The notes under the pieces are model-generated. The model saw nothing but the letters and a program-made list of their open reading frames with translations, was not told the origin of the DNA and ran no database searches. A stretch of DNA of 64,000 nucleotides from Tetrapyrgos nigripes. Its lineage: Eukaryota; Basidiomycota; Agaricomycetes; Agaricales; Campanellaceae. The stretch is from positions 62,001 through 126,000 of the forward strand of contig JAACJM010000231.1 of assembly GCA_013368315.1 (NCBI GenBank), in the 5' to 3' direction. A program made the translations under genes and the position numbers. Below are positions 37,320-47,342 of this stretch, one piece after another (within the stretch, counting starts at the first letter, position 1; each line of letters opens with the position of its first letter).

Positions 37320-38004
37320 CTCCCAGAAACAGCGAGGCAATCAATAAACAGCGACGTGAGCTGTATGCCAAAGTTGTGGAAGCTCAGAAGGAGGCAGAGT
37401 ATGTACCTCTTTGATTCGTGACCTCTCATTCATATTTCCTCAGAGTACTGCTTCGAAAGCAACGTCAAGAAAAGCATTGGACACGTACTAAGAGGTCTCT
37501 CAGTCAAGAAAGGTGAGCGGATTTGACTTTCGACTACAAATTTATTTCATGTCCTATCACTTCAGAAATGCTTTATGTGGTGTCCGTAATTTGGAGACTC
37601 TCCTTAATAGAGAGACGGCCTGCTCTCCCTCAAAATAACTTCGAGAGTGTTGTATCCAGTACCAAGATTGGCTCAAAATTGGAGGCACTGTCAAGTCACT
37701 CAGCCCGTTGGACCTGCCTAAACAAACAATTGGTGATTTGCTTGACCGCTGTCAGCGCTTCATGAGCTCAATCCTGCAGGAATTTGGTTGTGGCTGCGAG
37801 TACTCTGAAGCCTCGTTTATTGCGAGGCGAATCAAAATGGTTTTTGATTGTTTGGAGAATATGGAAATGGCCCAGATGGAAGGCCTCCTTGAGTTGGATC
37901 ATAAATGGGGTAGACTGCTGTATCAGCAGGAAGCTGTTGTTCATTCTATTGATGGACATACTTCTAAAGTGATTAGCTCGTCTGTATTGATATACGTAGG
38001 CTGA
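37320..38004 (+). pseudogene. Unknown helical/coiled-coil protein
   Basis: Exon pieces NSEAINKQRRELYAKVVEAQ and VLLRKQRQEKHWTRTKRSLS are separated by short introns (about 37400-37441 and 37511-37564). The long last piece contains WLKIGGTVKSLSPLDLPKQT and IARRIKMVFDCLENMEMAQM. The charged N-terminus looks coiled-coil. An in-frame TAA (about 37639) after SPSK interrupts the joined frame. No known domain. It lies directly upstream of the viroplasmin-like gene and the KDZ transposase in the same orientation, which suggests it is element cargo. Confidence 0.45.
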
Positions 38005-38128
38005 TGCATTAAGAAATTCTTGTGGCTGTGTGCGTCCATCAGAATTTTCGTACATATATATGTATGGGATTTGTGATCAAACGCATCTCTTTGGGATACC
38101 TTCATCATCAATCCTTGCTCATTCTACC

Positions 38129-39281
38129 ATGCCCTGCAACTCCACCAACCGCAATGCCCAAGATTCCAGCAATGCCCACTGCCTGACTTATCTGCATCAT
38201 CTTCGCCACATCCTAACCATGCCCGATGAAGGTACGTGTGCTGGTATGATTGTCACAATTGCTTCTTGACGTTTTGAGTCAGCGATCCTCATCAGCTCCA
38301 GTGCAATTGGTCAAGACACCATTATCAGAAACCACATTGTCCCTGCTGGTGCTGGTACGTATTACGGGTAGTTTGTATCATCGTCATTGGCTAAACCTCG
38401 GGTCGATAGATGTCATGATTTCCATGTTGCCCACGCCTGGCTTTGGTCGTGGAAGCTTGGATTTGCTGAATGTCTGCCATGATTGCCAACACTATCAAGG
38501 TGTCACTAGGCTTTCCCTGACCCAGGCAGCTTCCGTCTCAACCCTCTTAGGCACCAACCCAACGGGATCCAACGCCGTGCAGACCCCAGTGAATGGCACC
38601 CATGCAGAAGAGTCCTCCACTAGGGAAAGTGCTTCAGAGATCGTACTCGAGGTTCAACAATTGTATCGAGCCTACGTTGTGCCTCCTGCTCCTGATGTTC
38701 TCGCACATGAATACCCTGGCATGGATTATGACCCAGCCTACGTCGTTTTCTGTGGGATGAGGTTGGGTATCTTCCCTGATGCGTGAGTCACCCAAACTGC
38801 CCATATGTCAGTTTTCTAATAATTAACTTGCAGTCAAATCTCAGATGCGTTGATTAAAGGTGTCTCCGGCAGTGATCGGCAAAGTTTTTTGATGTTCACA
38901 AAAGCACGCTTCAACGGCAAATCACTCTCTCCCTCTCCAAAGGTATTACCTCAGGTCCCAAATGTGCTATTCAACGTTAGCAACCCTGCCCTGGTAGGAG
39001 ACTTTTACGTGGTCACTCAGAAAGGTCGCCGACCACAGGTTGTTCCTGTTCAGTCTAATTTTGTCCCTAACGCCAACAAGTAGGTTGCATGCCTGAATGA
39101 CGAGTCTAATTGACGTTTGTTTAGTAATTATCCTCTCAGTACAGGAGTTATTGCTGCGTCGGTTCCTGGGGCTTCAAGGGAGTGGGTTGGAACTGGTGTC
39201 ATTTACATTGACAGTGACTCTGAGGCAGACGAGGAACTTTCTCCTCCTGAAAGTGTCGTAGTTGTGGTGGCTGACGAGTAG
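38129..39281 (+). CDS. Protein with RNase H1 N-terminal/viroplasmin-like domain
   Basis: Start MPCNSTNRNAQDSSNAHCLT; short introns at about 38232-38281, 38356-38410, 38784-38833 and 39082-39125; stop at 39281. The segment DPAYVVFCGMRLGIFPD, followed after the intron by SDALIKGVSGSDRQSFLMFT and KARFNGK (about 38730-38922), follows the pattern of the hybrid-binding domain (YAV-x-GR-x-GI-y-x-W...VxGfxgaxfkxFxxxxeAxxfl). In RNase H1 and caulimovirus viroplasmin this fold binds RNA:DNA hybrids or dsRNA. The N-terminal half is unrecognised and the tail is acidic (DSDSEADEELSPPES). No RNase H catalytic domain follows. Position just upstream of the KDZ gene suggests a partner in transposition, which is inference. 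Confidence 0.65.
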
Positions 39282-39472
39282 TTGAGATCTTGCCAAAAAT
39301 GTATTTCCGTAGATCTAGAGCCACGTGTCGTGTGAATTGATTTCCTCATCATGTCTCTTGATCCCAACCGCAAACTACCTCCTTGTGTAACGATAACGAT
39401 ATATCTCCTTAAGCTAAGCGATGGAGTATTTCTTCACAGCTGAGTAAAACTTTAATCATTTCTCTGCCTGAA

Positions 39473-42400
39473 ATGCCTCCAAGACGCAAGAGACAGTCAG
39501 ATGATGATGGTTGGTATGAAGAGCCCGTTGCAACAAGTACCACCTATGCCATGTCTCAAGATGAACGGAACCAATTACGCCCGTCAACTTGCAGCCCTTG
39601 CCGCATCAAAGCGAATCAGCACATGTTGAAGACCCTCCCCTGCAGACAGATTACCCTGACTTCTCAGCGCTAGGCTTTGATTTTCTCACTTGGGATAACT
39701 CTCAAGATGGTGTTGTCGAGCAAGATGAGGGTCTTTTGGGATTAAGCGAAGCCAAGGATCCAGACACTGCTTATATTGTCCTCAAACCAAAGTTGCATTT
39801 CCATTCAGTGCGTACTTATCCTTTTCGATGATGAAACATCGTTAATAATTGATTCTGCTATTGTGGTTTCAGGATAATCCAAACCGTTCATGGTTGCCTT
39901 TTCGCCAGCAATATTTGGAAGAAATGCTGTGGCTTGAGGGAAAGAGAGGTCTGGGAGGAAAATGCAGTTCGCCAGACTGCACGGAGATACCGACGTTTAG
40001 ATGTGGAGATGATGAATGTTTACTCGCAGGGATGATGTGCCAGGCGTGTATAGTCAAAGCACATGCCCGGCTGCCTCTCCATTGGATTGAGGTGCATATC
40101 CAATCGTCAGTGGATTTTCCAGTTGTTGACTTATATCTCCTCAGGAGTGGAATGGAAAGTACTTCCAATACACCTCTTTGAAGAGACTTGGGTTGACCAT
40201 ACAACTGGGTCATGAACCTGGTGAAACTTGCTTTTTCGAGCAAAGGGGTCACTCAGATTTCACAGTACTTCATACTGACGGCATCCACGAGGTCTTGGTA
40301 GCTTTCTGTGGATGTAATCACACACTTGATCACTGGAAACAGCTTTTACGTGCTCAGTGGTACCCATCAATGGCAGTAAACCCGCAGACAGCAACAACTT
40401 TCGTTTTGTTGCACCAATTCCAACATTGCAATTGTCTTGGAAAGCTACCAGGTTACGATTACTACTTGGCTCTACATATCATGACGGAGAGTCGTTTGAG
40501 GGAGAAGCCAAAGGTGCGTAAAGAAACTATGACTCCTATTAGGAATCATCTCAAGTCTAGATGGGTTTAGGATCGATATCGGGTCCTGTTACGGTCAATA
40601 TTCCAGTGGCGCAATCTCAAGATGGCCAAGCGAGGCGGCCGTGCTCATAGTCCATTGGGAATCGAGGGCACAGCCACAGGTGAACTCGTTTTGCCATGTC
40701 CAGCATGTCTGCATCCAGGCAGAAATATTCCTTCAGACTGGAGGGATAAGCCTTGTGAATTGGCGTATGTCGAGCAGTACTAACAGTTTTCATAGTTTTC
40801 TATACTATCTATTTCTAGCAGTGGATGCTAACTTCCGACTTCGCAACCAAATAGTCTCCAACAATTACCACAGCCCGACACTCGGAGATGGCTGGGCCTA
40901 CCTGGTGCCTTCGGAAGATTACAAGGCACATTTGTCCAGATACGTAGATGAACAAGATGTAAGTGGAAATGTTGATGTTACGCATACATATTAGTTTTCT
41001 GATCTACTTCATATGCCCAGATGAGCAGTTGCTCCAGTTTTGCTGCTATGTTTCTTGCCAATTTGAAGAATGTGAAGGGTCTACAGGTTAGTGGCGTTGG
41101 TGGAGTATGTTGTGGAAGGCATGGTATTTGGCAAAGTAATGGATTGGGAGATCTGCAAAAGGGAGAACGGTAAGTTTGACAATTCTTTGTCACAGCACAT
41201 ACTCATTAAGAGATTCAGATATGCTAACATGGACTTCATGTTCTGGTCAACCATCAAGGATGAGGAGTACCTGTGCATTATTGTATCTTATGACATATCA
41301 TGCCAATGGGGTAAACACTTTTGGACACGTATGGATGCTCTCGATCCGAGTATCAAAGTCAAATTCATGCGCCAAGGAATTGTTTTCATGGTACTGAAGT
41401 TCCACCTGCGTGCGCACCAAGACAAATGTCATGTTCCTTTCTCGTTTGACTTTGCTCCTGGATGTGGTCAAACTCATGGGGAAGTTGTGGAGGAGGGATG
41501 GTCTCAATCGAATAAGGCAGCAGCTCAGATGAAAGAGATGGGTCCAGGAACGCAGGCCATGACCATTGATGACATATTCGGATTTGCTAACTGGAGAAGC
41601 ATCAAAAATCTCGGTAAATGACATTATCTGTCCTCTGTTGATTGTCTGATCTCATCTAATTCTAGATTGTGTACTTGCAAAGCGATTGATCGGTGCTGTT
41701 AAAGAATTCAATGAACATTACGAAGATTTTCACAAATTCGATGCTGGATTGATGAAGGCATTAGGTGGTGATACATTGAAGGACTGGGAGGACATGGTAG
41801 TGGCTTGGGATGAAAGTCATGATAATCCATGCCCATACGAGTCATCAGAAGGCAGTACGTCCTGATTCTTGTTGATCTTCATCTTGGTGATTACTGATCG
41901 GCATTATAGAGAAGGAAAATAATTTTTTCAAGAAGATCCAAGTACAGTTAGCCGAGGAGGAACATGCGCAGATCGCACGTGGTGTAAACATCCATTCTTT
42001 GAGTCTTTGTGCCTTTCTTGTTCAAGGTATTGAACTTCAAGAGATACAGTGAGTCTTTAATCTATTCAATTTAGCTGTTTTTGACATTTCTTTCAGAAGA
42101 AGCATAGAATTATTTATTACAACAAATAAGACGCTGACTCCTACACAACAACTGGAATTACAGAAACGTCGATCATCGGCCCTCAAGATCATTCAATTTC
42201 GGTCCCTCCAACACATCTTGATGCCCCATCTGGTTGATATTCTATCTCCGGATGACATGAAATACATCACTGCCCCTGACACCACTCGTCTGGAAAAAAT
42301 CAGACTTTTCCTTCCTTCAGATCTTGGGACCAATTCACAACAGCAGCGTGCATGTGTGGCTGGCCTAGCTGCAAGTGAAGGGCATTTACAGCGTGTGGAA

Positions 42401-43295
42401 GCATTTGACACACTTGAAGGAATTAGGAGTGGACTGCGGACCCGGACTGCAAGTGCTTGTTACAAGATTTGGAACGTCACAGGGCAAGTATCCAATACAA
42501 AGGCTGGTGGGGTACTGCGCCACATTGATATCCGGATCCACTCGCAAAAGATCCGTTATTGGGTAGCGAGACAGGGCTTGGTGCGACTGATCGGAAAGGG
42601 AAAATGGGAAGATGAGCTGAGGGAGTTGAAGGATCAAGATGTTTGAGGCATGAGTGAATGACAGCTGTCAAAGGAAGAGCAGGCTGAACAAGAAGAACAC
42701 CGTTGTCAAATAGGAATCGACCCAGAGGAGGTGGATGAAGATGACTATTTGGTGGATGAGGGAGTCTATTCGAGAGTTCAGGGAGAGCGCAAGAGAACAT
42801 TGTCATGGATCTGGTATGATGTGACAGTTACGGAAGACGAACCGGGTTTCCAAGATGGTGCGTCATTGTTCTTGTCATTTCATGTTCAACTTCTAAATTG
42901 TATTGGCAGCTATACGTGTAGAGTGGTGTAAAGCGAGAGCTAGGATGCTGCGTTGGAAAGAGAAGGTGATGCTGCTCACAGAGGAGTTACGACGCATGTA
43001 TGAATATTCGATTTGGAAGGGAGAATAGTGGATGGCGAGAAGAGTGGGCGAGCTTGAAGGGCACGCTTCAGATCAGATTTCGGCAGAGCTTTGAGAAGGA
43101 CTTGATGGATATGCTTGGCAACAAACTCAATATGAGGTGGAAGGTGCCTTGAAGGTCCATGCACGGTGGGCCAAGCTGACCGAGCATGCAGAAAAAGTTG
43201 TTGACCGCATCAAGGACCTGCCTACCATTTACTTCGACTTGGAGGACGATGAAACTGAAGCCGAGGAGATGAGAGAGGCTGAGGAAGATATGTAG
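39473..43295 (+). pseudogene. CxC2-type KDZ transposase of the 22.6-kb element
   Basis: About ten exons. N-terminus MPPRRKRQSDDDGWYEEPVA, with a probable frameshift near 39580. The CxC2 zinc cluster spans about 39955-40180 (CSSPDC, FRCGDDECL, CQAC, LPLHWIE then EWNGKYFQYTSLKRLGL). The KDZ RNase H-like fold follows: first acidic residue in LFLAVDANFRLRNQ (about 40810), second in IIVSYDISCQWGK (about 41280), glutamate in GEVVEEGWSQSN (about 41480), with GLGDLQKGER and MGPGTQAMTIDD as further signatures. The intron at about 40516-40570 removes an apparent TAG. After the catalytic core, TGA codons at 42644, 42659 and 43092 and a TAG near 43027 break the C-terminal helical region. The transposase was probably active until recently, since the TIRs are nearly identical, but this copy looks truncated. 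Confidence 0.85.
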
Positions 43296-43349
43296 TGTAA
43301 AAGAATAAATAGTTTTTTCTTTAAATACATCTAAGTGGGCTAAAAAAAT

Positions 43350-43418
43350 GCACACAGAGGGATTGAACCATTGACAGCGCGATCACATGAAGACAATGGA
43401 CCACTAAGCCATGAGGGA
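43350..43418 (-). ncRNA. tRNA-like sequence (A and B boxes), possible SINE head
   Basis: On the minus strand TGGCTTAGTGG (A-box) and GGTTCAATCCC (B-box) are spaced as in a tRNA, with CATG near the anticodon position. Acceptor and T-stem pairing is poor, so this is a tRNA relic or a tRNA-derived SINE rather than a working tRNA. Confidence 0.35.
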
Positions 43419-43489
43419 ATTATAAGGATGTTCTGGGAGGTTATTTACCCCTGTCAACACTCGGACAGTGTTAGCTGCTTCCACACCTT

Positions 43490-43837
43490 GGTAGCTGCAG
43501 AATTAACCCGTGCAACTGATACAGGGAACGAGCTGCCCTGATCCGGCTATATAATGTCATAGGCAAGACCATAAGCGGCCTAGTGGAAATGTCTGAGGAA
43601 TAATGCGTAGCTGAGCAAAATAATATACGTAGCCGATAAAAAAGCTGTTTCTGATATTTCCCTTCTGTTGCCAAGCTTTGTAATACAATAATATCTGGCC
43701 CCTGGGTAGATACCAGCCTGTATCTAGATATGGCCCCAGAATCCACCTGAGAATATCATGGTACAGACCCACCTATATTACAACACTATCCCTGGGGGTA
43801 CTCACCTGTATCACAATATTGGGGCTGCTTAGGGTGG
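43490..43837. repeat. Inner end of the right arm
   Basis: Diverged reverse-complement match to 30763-31060, lying just inside the right minisatellite. No gene seen. Confidence 0.5.
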
Positions 43838-45475
43838 CCTCGTCTGCCTTGTCTGCCTCGTCTTCCCCGTCTGCCGTGTCTGCCTTGTCTTCCCCGTCTG
43901 CCTTGTCTTTCCCATCTGCCTTGTCTGCCTTGTCTTCCCCATCTGCCTTGTCTGCCTTGTCTTCCCCGTCTGCCTTGTCCTCCGTCTGCCTTGTCTGCCT
44001 CATCTTCCCCGTCTGCTTTGTCTGCCTTGTCTTCCCCGTCTGCCCCGTCTTCCCCGTCTGCCCTGTCTTCCCCATCTGCCCCGTCTTCCCCGTCTGCCCT
44101 GTCTTCCCCGTCTGCCCCGTCTTCCCCGTCTGCCCCGTCTTCCCCGTCTGCCCTGTCTTCCCCGTCTGCCTCATCTGCCCCATCTGCCTCGTCTGCCCCT
44201 TCGGCCCCGTCTGCCCCGTCTGCCCCGTCTGCCCCGTCTGCCCTGTCTGCCCTGTCTGCCCTGTCTGCCCCGTCTTCCCTGTCTGCCTCGTCTTCCCCGT
44301 CTGCCTCGTCTGCCTCGTCTTCCCGGTCTGCCTCGTCTGCCCGGTCTGCCTCGTCTGCCTCGTCTGCCTCGTCTGCCTCGTCTGCCTCGTCTGTCTCGTC
44401 TGCCTCGTCTGCCTCGTCTGCCTCGTCTGTCTCGTCTGCCTCGTCTGCCTCGTCTGCCTCGTCTGCCTCGTCTGCCTCGTCTGCCTCATCTGCCTCATCT
44501 GCCTCATCTGCCTCGTCTGCCTCATCTGCCTCGTCTTCCTCGTCTGCCTCATCTGCCTCGTCTGCCTCGTCTGCCTTGTCGTCCCTGTCTGCCTCGTCTT
44601 CCTCGTCTGCCTCGTCTGCCTCATCTGCCTCGTCTGCCTCGTCTTCCTCGTCTTCCTCGTCTGCCTCGTCTGCCCCCTCTTCCCCGTCTTCCCCCCCTGT
44701 CTGCCCCGTCTTCCCCGTCTTCCCCCCCGTCTGCCCCGCCTTCCCCGTCTTCCCCCCCTTCTGCCCTGCCTTCCCCGTCTTCCCCCCCGTCTGCCCCGTC
44801 TTCCCTGTCTTCCCCCCTGTCTGCCCCGTCTTCCCCGTCTGCCCCGTCTTCCCCCCCGTCTTCCCTGTCTTCTCCGTCTTCCCCCCGTCTTCCCCGTCTT
44901 CTCCATCTTCCCCGTCTTCGCCGTCTGCCACGTCTTCCCCGTCTGCCACGTCTTCCCCGTCTGCCACGTCTTCCCCGTCTGCCACGTCTTCCCCGTCTGC
45001 CACGTCTTCCCCGTCTTCCCCTTCTGCCCCGTCTTCCCTGTCTGCCCCGTCTTTTCCGTCTTTTCCGTCTGCCTCGTCTTCCCTGTCTGCCACGTCTTCC
45101 CCATCTTCCCCGTCTGCCTCGTCTTCCCCGTCTGCGTCGTCTGCTTCATCTGCGTCATCTGCTTCATCTGCCAAAGCAGACAACGCAGACAAAGCAGACG
45201 ACACAGACAAAGCAGATGAGGCAGACAAAGCAGACGAGGCAGACAAAGCAGACAAAGCAGATGAGGCAGACAAAGCAGACAAAGCAGATGAGGCAGACAA
45301 AGCAGACAAAGCAGATGAGGCAGACAAAGCAGACGAGGCAGACAGAGCAGACAAGGCAGACAAGGCAGACGGAGCAGAGACAAGGCAGACAGGCCAGACA
45401 AAGCAGACAAGGCAGATGGGGCAGATGGGGCAGATGTAACAGACTGAGCAGACGAAGATGACAAGGCAGACACAG
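43838..45475. repeat. TCTGCC 9-bp minisatellite, right arm, with strand switch
   Basis: About 148 units in TCTGCC orientation (43838-45172), then an abrupt switch to GGCAGA orientation (45173-45475, about 34 units). The outer reversed part is the expected inverted copy of the left arm. The inner part is inverted relative to expectation. Sub-blocks of homogenised units are visible, such as cgtctgcct repeats at 44350-44520 and cttccccgtctgccacgt at 44930-45010. All frames are open, giving spurious several-hundred-residue proteins on both strands. Confidence 0.92.
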
Positions 45476-45477
45476 TA

Positions 45478-46129
45478 CAGTCATTTAGTAGTCCTTGAGC
45501 CAGTAATTTGAATCGAGTCTCTGACACTCAACACTGTGGAATTAGGCCATTCTTTTTTTATTCAGTTGCTCCAGCAACCCCTTGAGTACATTTCTAGCTA
45601 CAGTAAATTGTATGTACAAGTAGTATACTCGTATAGGAAATATTTTATCGAGAAGGTCCAAATGTCACGCTTTTGGAGTCCTTGAGCCAGTGTGACAAGC
45701 GTTATGTAAATGCGTCAATCAAGTCCGAAGGTCGCGTTTGGCTGTCACGCTTTTTGCGGCCTAGTTTTCAAGAGCCTCCCAGTGTATTGCTTATCAATCA
45801 ACTGCCTAAACAAGTATTGGGACATCAAGGGCTAAACATTATCTTCATGATCAGGTAAAATTTTCGGCCACAAAATGCCCCAAAACGATCCCCAGGCGAA
45901 TCCCAAAATTTGACACATCTGAAAATCAGTCAAATTGGACGGTTATCTGGGCACCACACCTGCATATCTCACTCATGATGGTCAAGCTCCTCATGAAAGA
46001 TGAAGGAAGTGTATTTCTCAATTATAGAGTACTTTAGAACCAGAAAATACAATGGGAACTATCAAAAATATACATATTTTCGCGAGTGGCTCAAGGACTA
46101 CGACTGGCTCAAGGACTACTAAATGACTG
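45478..46129. mobile_element. Pogo-like MITE, 652 bp
   Basis: Bounded by TA duplications (45476-45477 and 46130-46131) with inverted repeats of at least 26 bp (cagtcatttagtagtccttg). Internal blocks match the pogo-like element at 26487 (caaatgtcacgctttt, ctgtcacgctttttgcg, actgcctaaacaagtattgg), so it is a deletion relative. There is no coding capacity. Removing it with one TA restores the junction between TIR and minisatellite found in the left arm exactly. Confidence 0.88.
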
Positions 46130-46131
46130 TA

Positions 46132-47342
46132 GTCTGCCCTTTTCCTGTCCAGCCTGAGCTGTCTATTTATATTTAGTAAAATTTAATTAACCTGGTTGAA
46201 TGAATTCATTGTATTACATCCTGTAAATTTTCAGTAAGCCCTTCTGTATTACTTAATTGACATGCACTGCAAATCCATCCAACAAGTCTCTTGTAAGTCC
46301 ATTGGATATACATGATGACTTACAAAATAGTCACTTTTCAGTAAAGTCATTGTAATGTCTTGTGACTTACAAGTGTCTTACTGTGACCAGTCTGTCACAC
46401 TGTATATTCTCCATTTAGCATGCAGGTTTTTTCCAGAGACTTACGAGATAGACTTTTAAAACCTGCATCTTGTAATTCCCTTGTAAAATCACAAGTCTTT
46501 CTAGGGTATTACTGTGACACAGATGTCCCTCCGTAAATTCAGTGTAAATATGAGCAGTCTTACCCAAGACTTTCAAGTTCTACCTTCTGGTAAGTCCTCT
46601 GTAAATGTTACTTGGTTTACAAATTGTCTTACTGTGACATTATCTCACACTGAAATACCCTGGTATTTCAGTTCTGTTTTACAAGAAGACATACTGTGAC
46701 AAAGCCTCACACTGAAAGTCCATGGTATGTCCTTGCAGCTTACAATGGTCTTTCAGAATAGTCCTCATTTTTTGTCTATTTTGTAATACACTTGTAATTC
46801 AAGCCAACTTACATATTGATTGGTTCCCCATAATACTCTTGTAATACTCCAGTAAGGCTGAGGATTTACCCATGTTTGTAGCAAATGTTTCTTGTAATTC
46901 CTTCATAATACAGCTAGTCTTACAAGTGTATTACTGTGACTTGATTGTCACTTTGTAAATTTCCTGCAGATTTTGCTTCCTTGTAAGTCCTTTGTAAATC
47001 TCTCTTGCCTTACTGTTTGTCATACTGTGATTATCTGTCACACTGAAATACTCCAGTATTTCCTATGTGTCTTACTACATGACATATTGTGACAAAAAGT
47101 CACTCTGAAATTCCTGTGTAATTCCACAGTATATCCACCAAGGGTATACAGTGACAGCAAGTCACACTGAAAGTCCATGGTATTTCTTTGTGACTTACAA
47201 TGGTCATACAAGGTTGTTCTAATTTTTTCTGTCTCTTGTAATACTAATGTATGACAAGGAGTCTTACATATTGATTGGCTTGGTGTAATACTCTTGTAAA
47301 ACCTCAGTAAAGCAGAGGATTTACAAGTATTTGCACCCAGTG
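46132..47342 (-). repeat. Right terminal inverted repeat
   Basis: Reverse complement of 24774-26037; aligned stretches of hundreds of bases differ by only a few positions. It carries the same GTGAC/GTCAC palindrome array. The apparent open frames are chance. Confidence 0.9.

Larger units (their letters stand above)
24774..47342. mobile_element. 22.6-kb KDZ-carrying DNA transposon with long TIRs and CACTG ends
   Basis: A giant element delimited by CACTGGGTGCAAA at 24774 and its reverse complement TTTGCACCCAGTG ending at 47342. TTA directly repeats on both sides (24771-24773 and 47343-47345). Outer inverted repeats of about 1.2 kb look about 99% identical by eye, implying recent insertion. CACTG ends and a 3-bp duplication are the pattern of CACTA/CMC elements, yet the recognisable transposase inside is KDZ (39473-43295). 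Interior cargo is a minus-strand unknown gene, a helical protein and a viroplasmin-like protein. Minisatellites lie at the inner end of each arm. Three nested insertions occur: a foldback, a pogo-like element inside the foldback, and a pogo-like MITE. Removal of the element with one TTA restores an open frame across the host transposase gene. Confidence 0.9.

Noticed and set aside
40516..40570. TAG stop in the KDZ transposase
   Set aside because: It is removed by a GT-AG intron that joins EKPK to DRYRVLLRS.
43773..45527. Long open frames of more than 450 residues over the right minisatellite on both strands
   Set aside because: They arise because 9-bp stop-free units keep every frame open; periodic composition, no domain, and overlapping on both strands.
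46514..46699. Short open frame inside the right TIR, with its partner near 25470-25652
   Set aside because: Both are the same TIR sequence on opposite strands; the region is a repeat array without coding signal.
24774..47342. A CRISPR-like or bacterial satellite array reading of the TCTGCC repeats
   Set aside because: Units are directly adjacent 9-mers without spacers, in a eukaryotic transposon.
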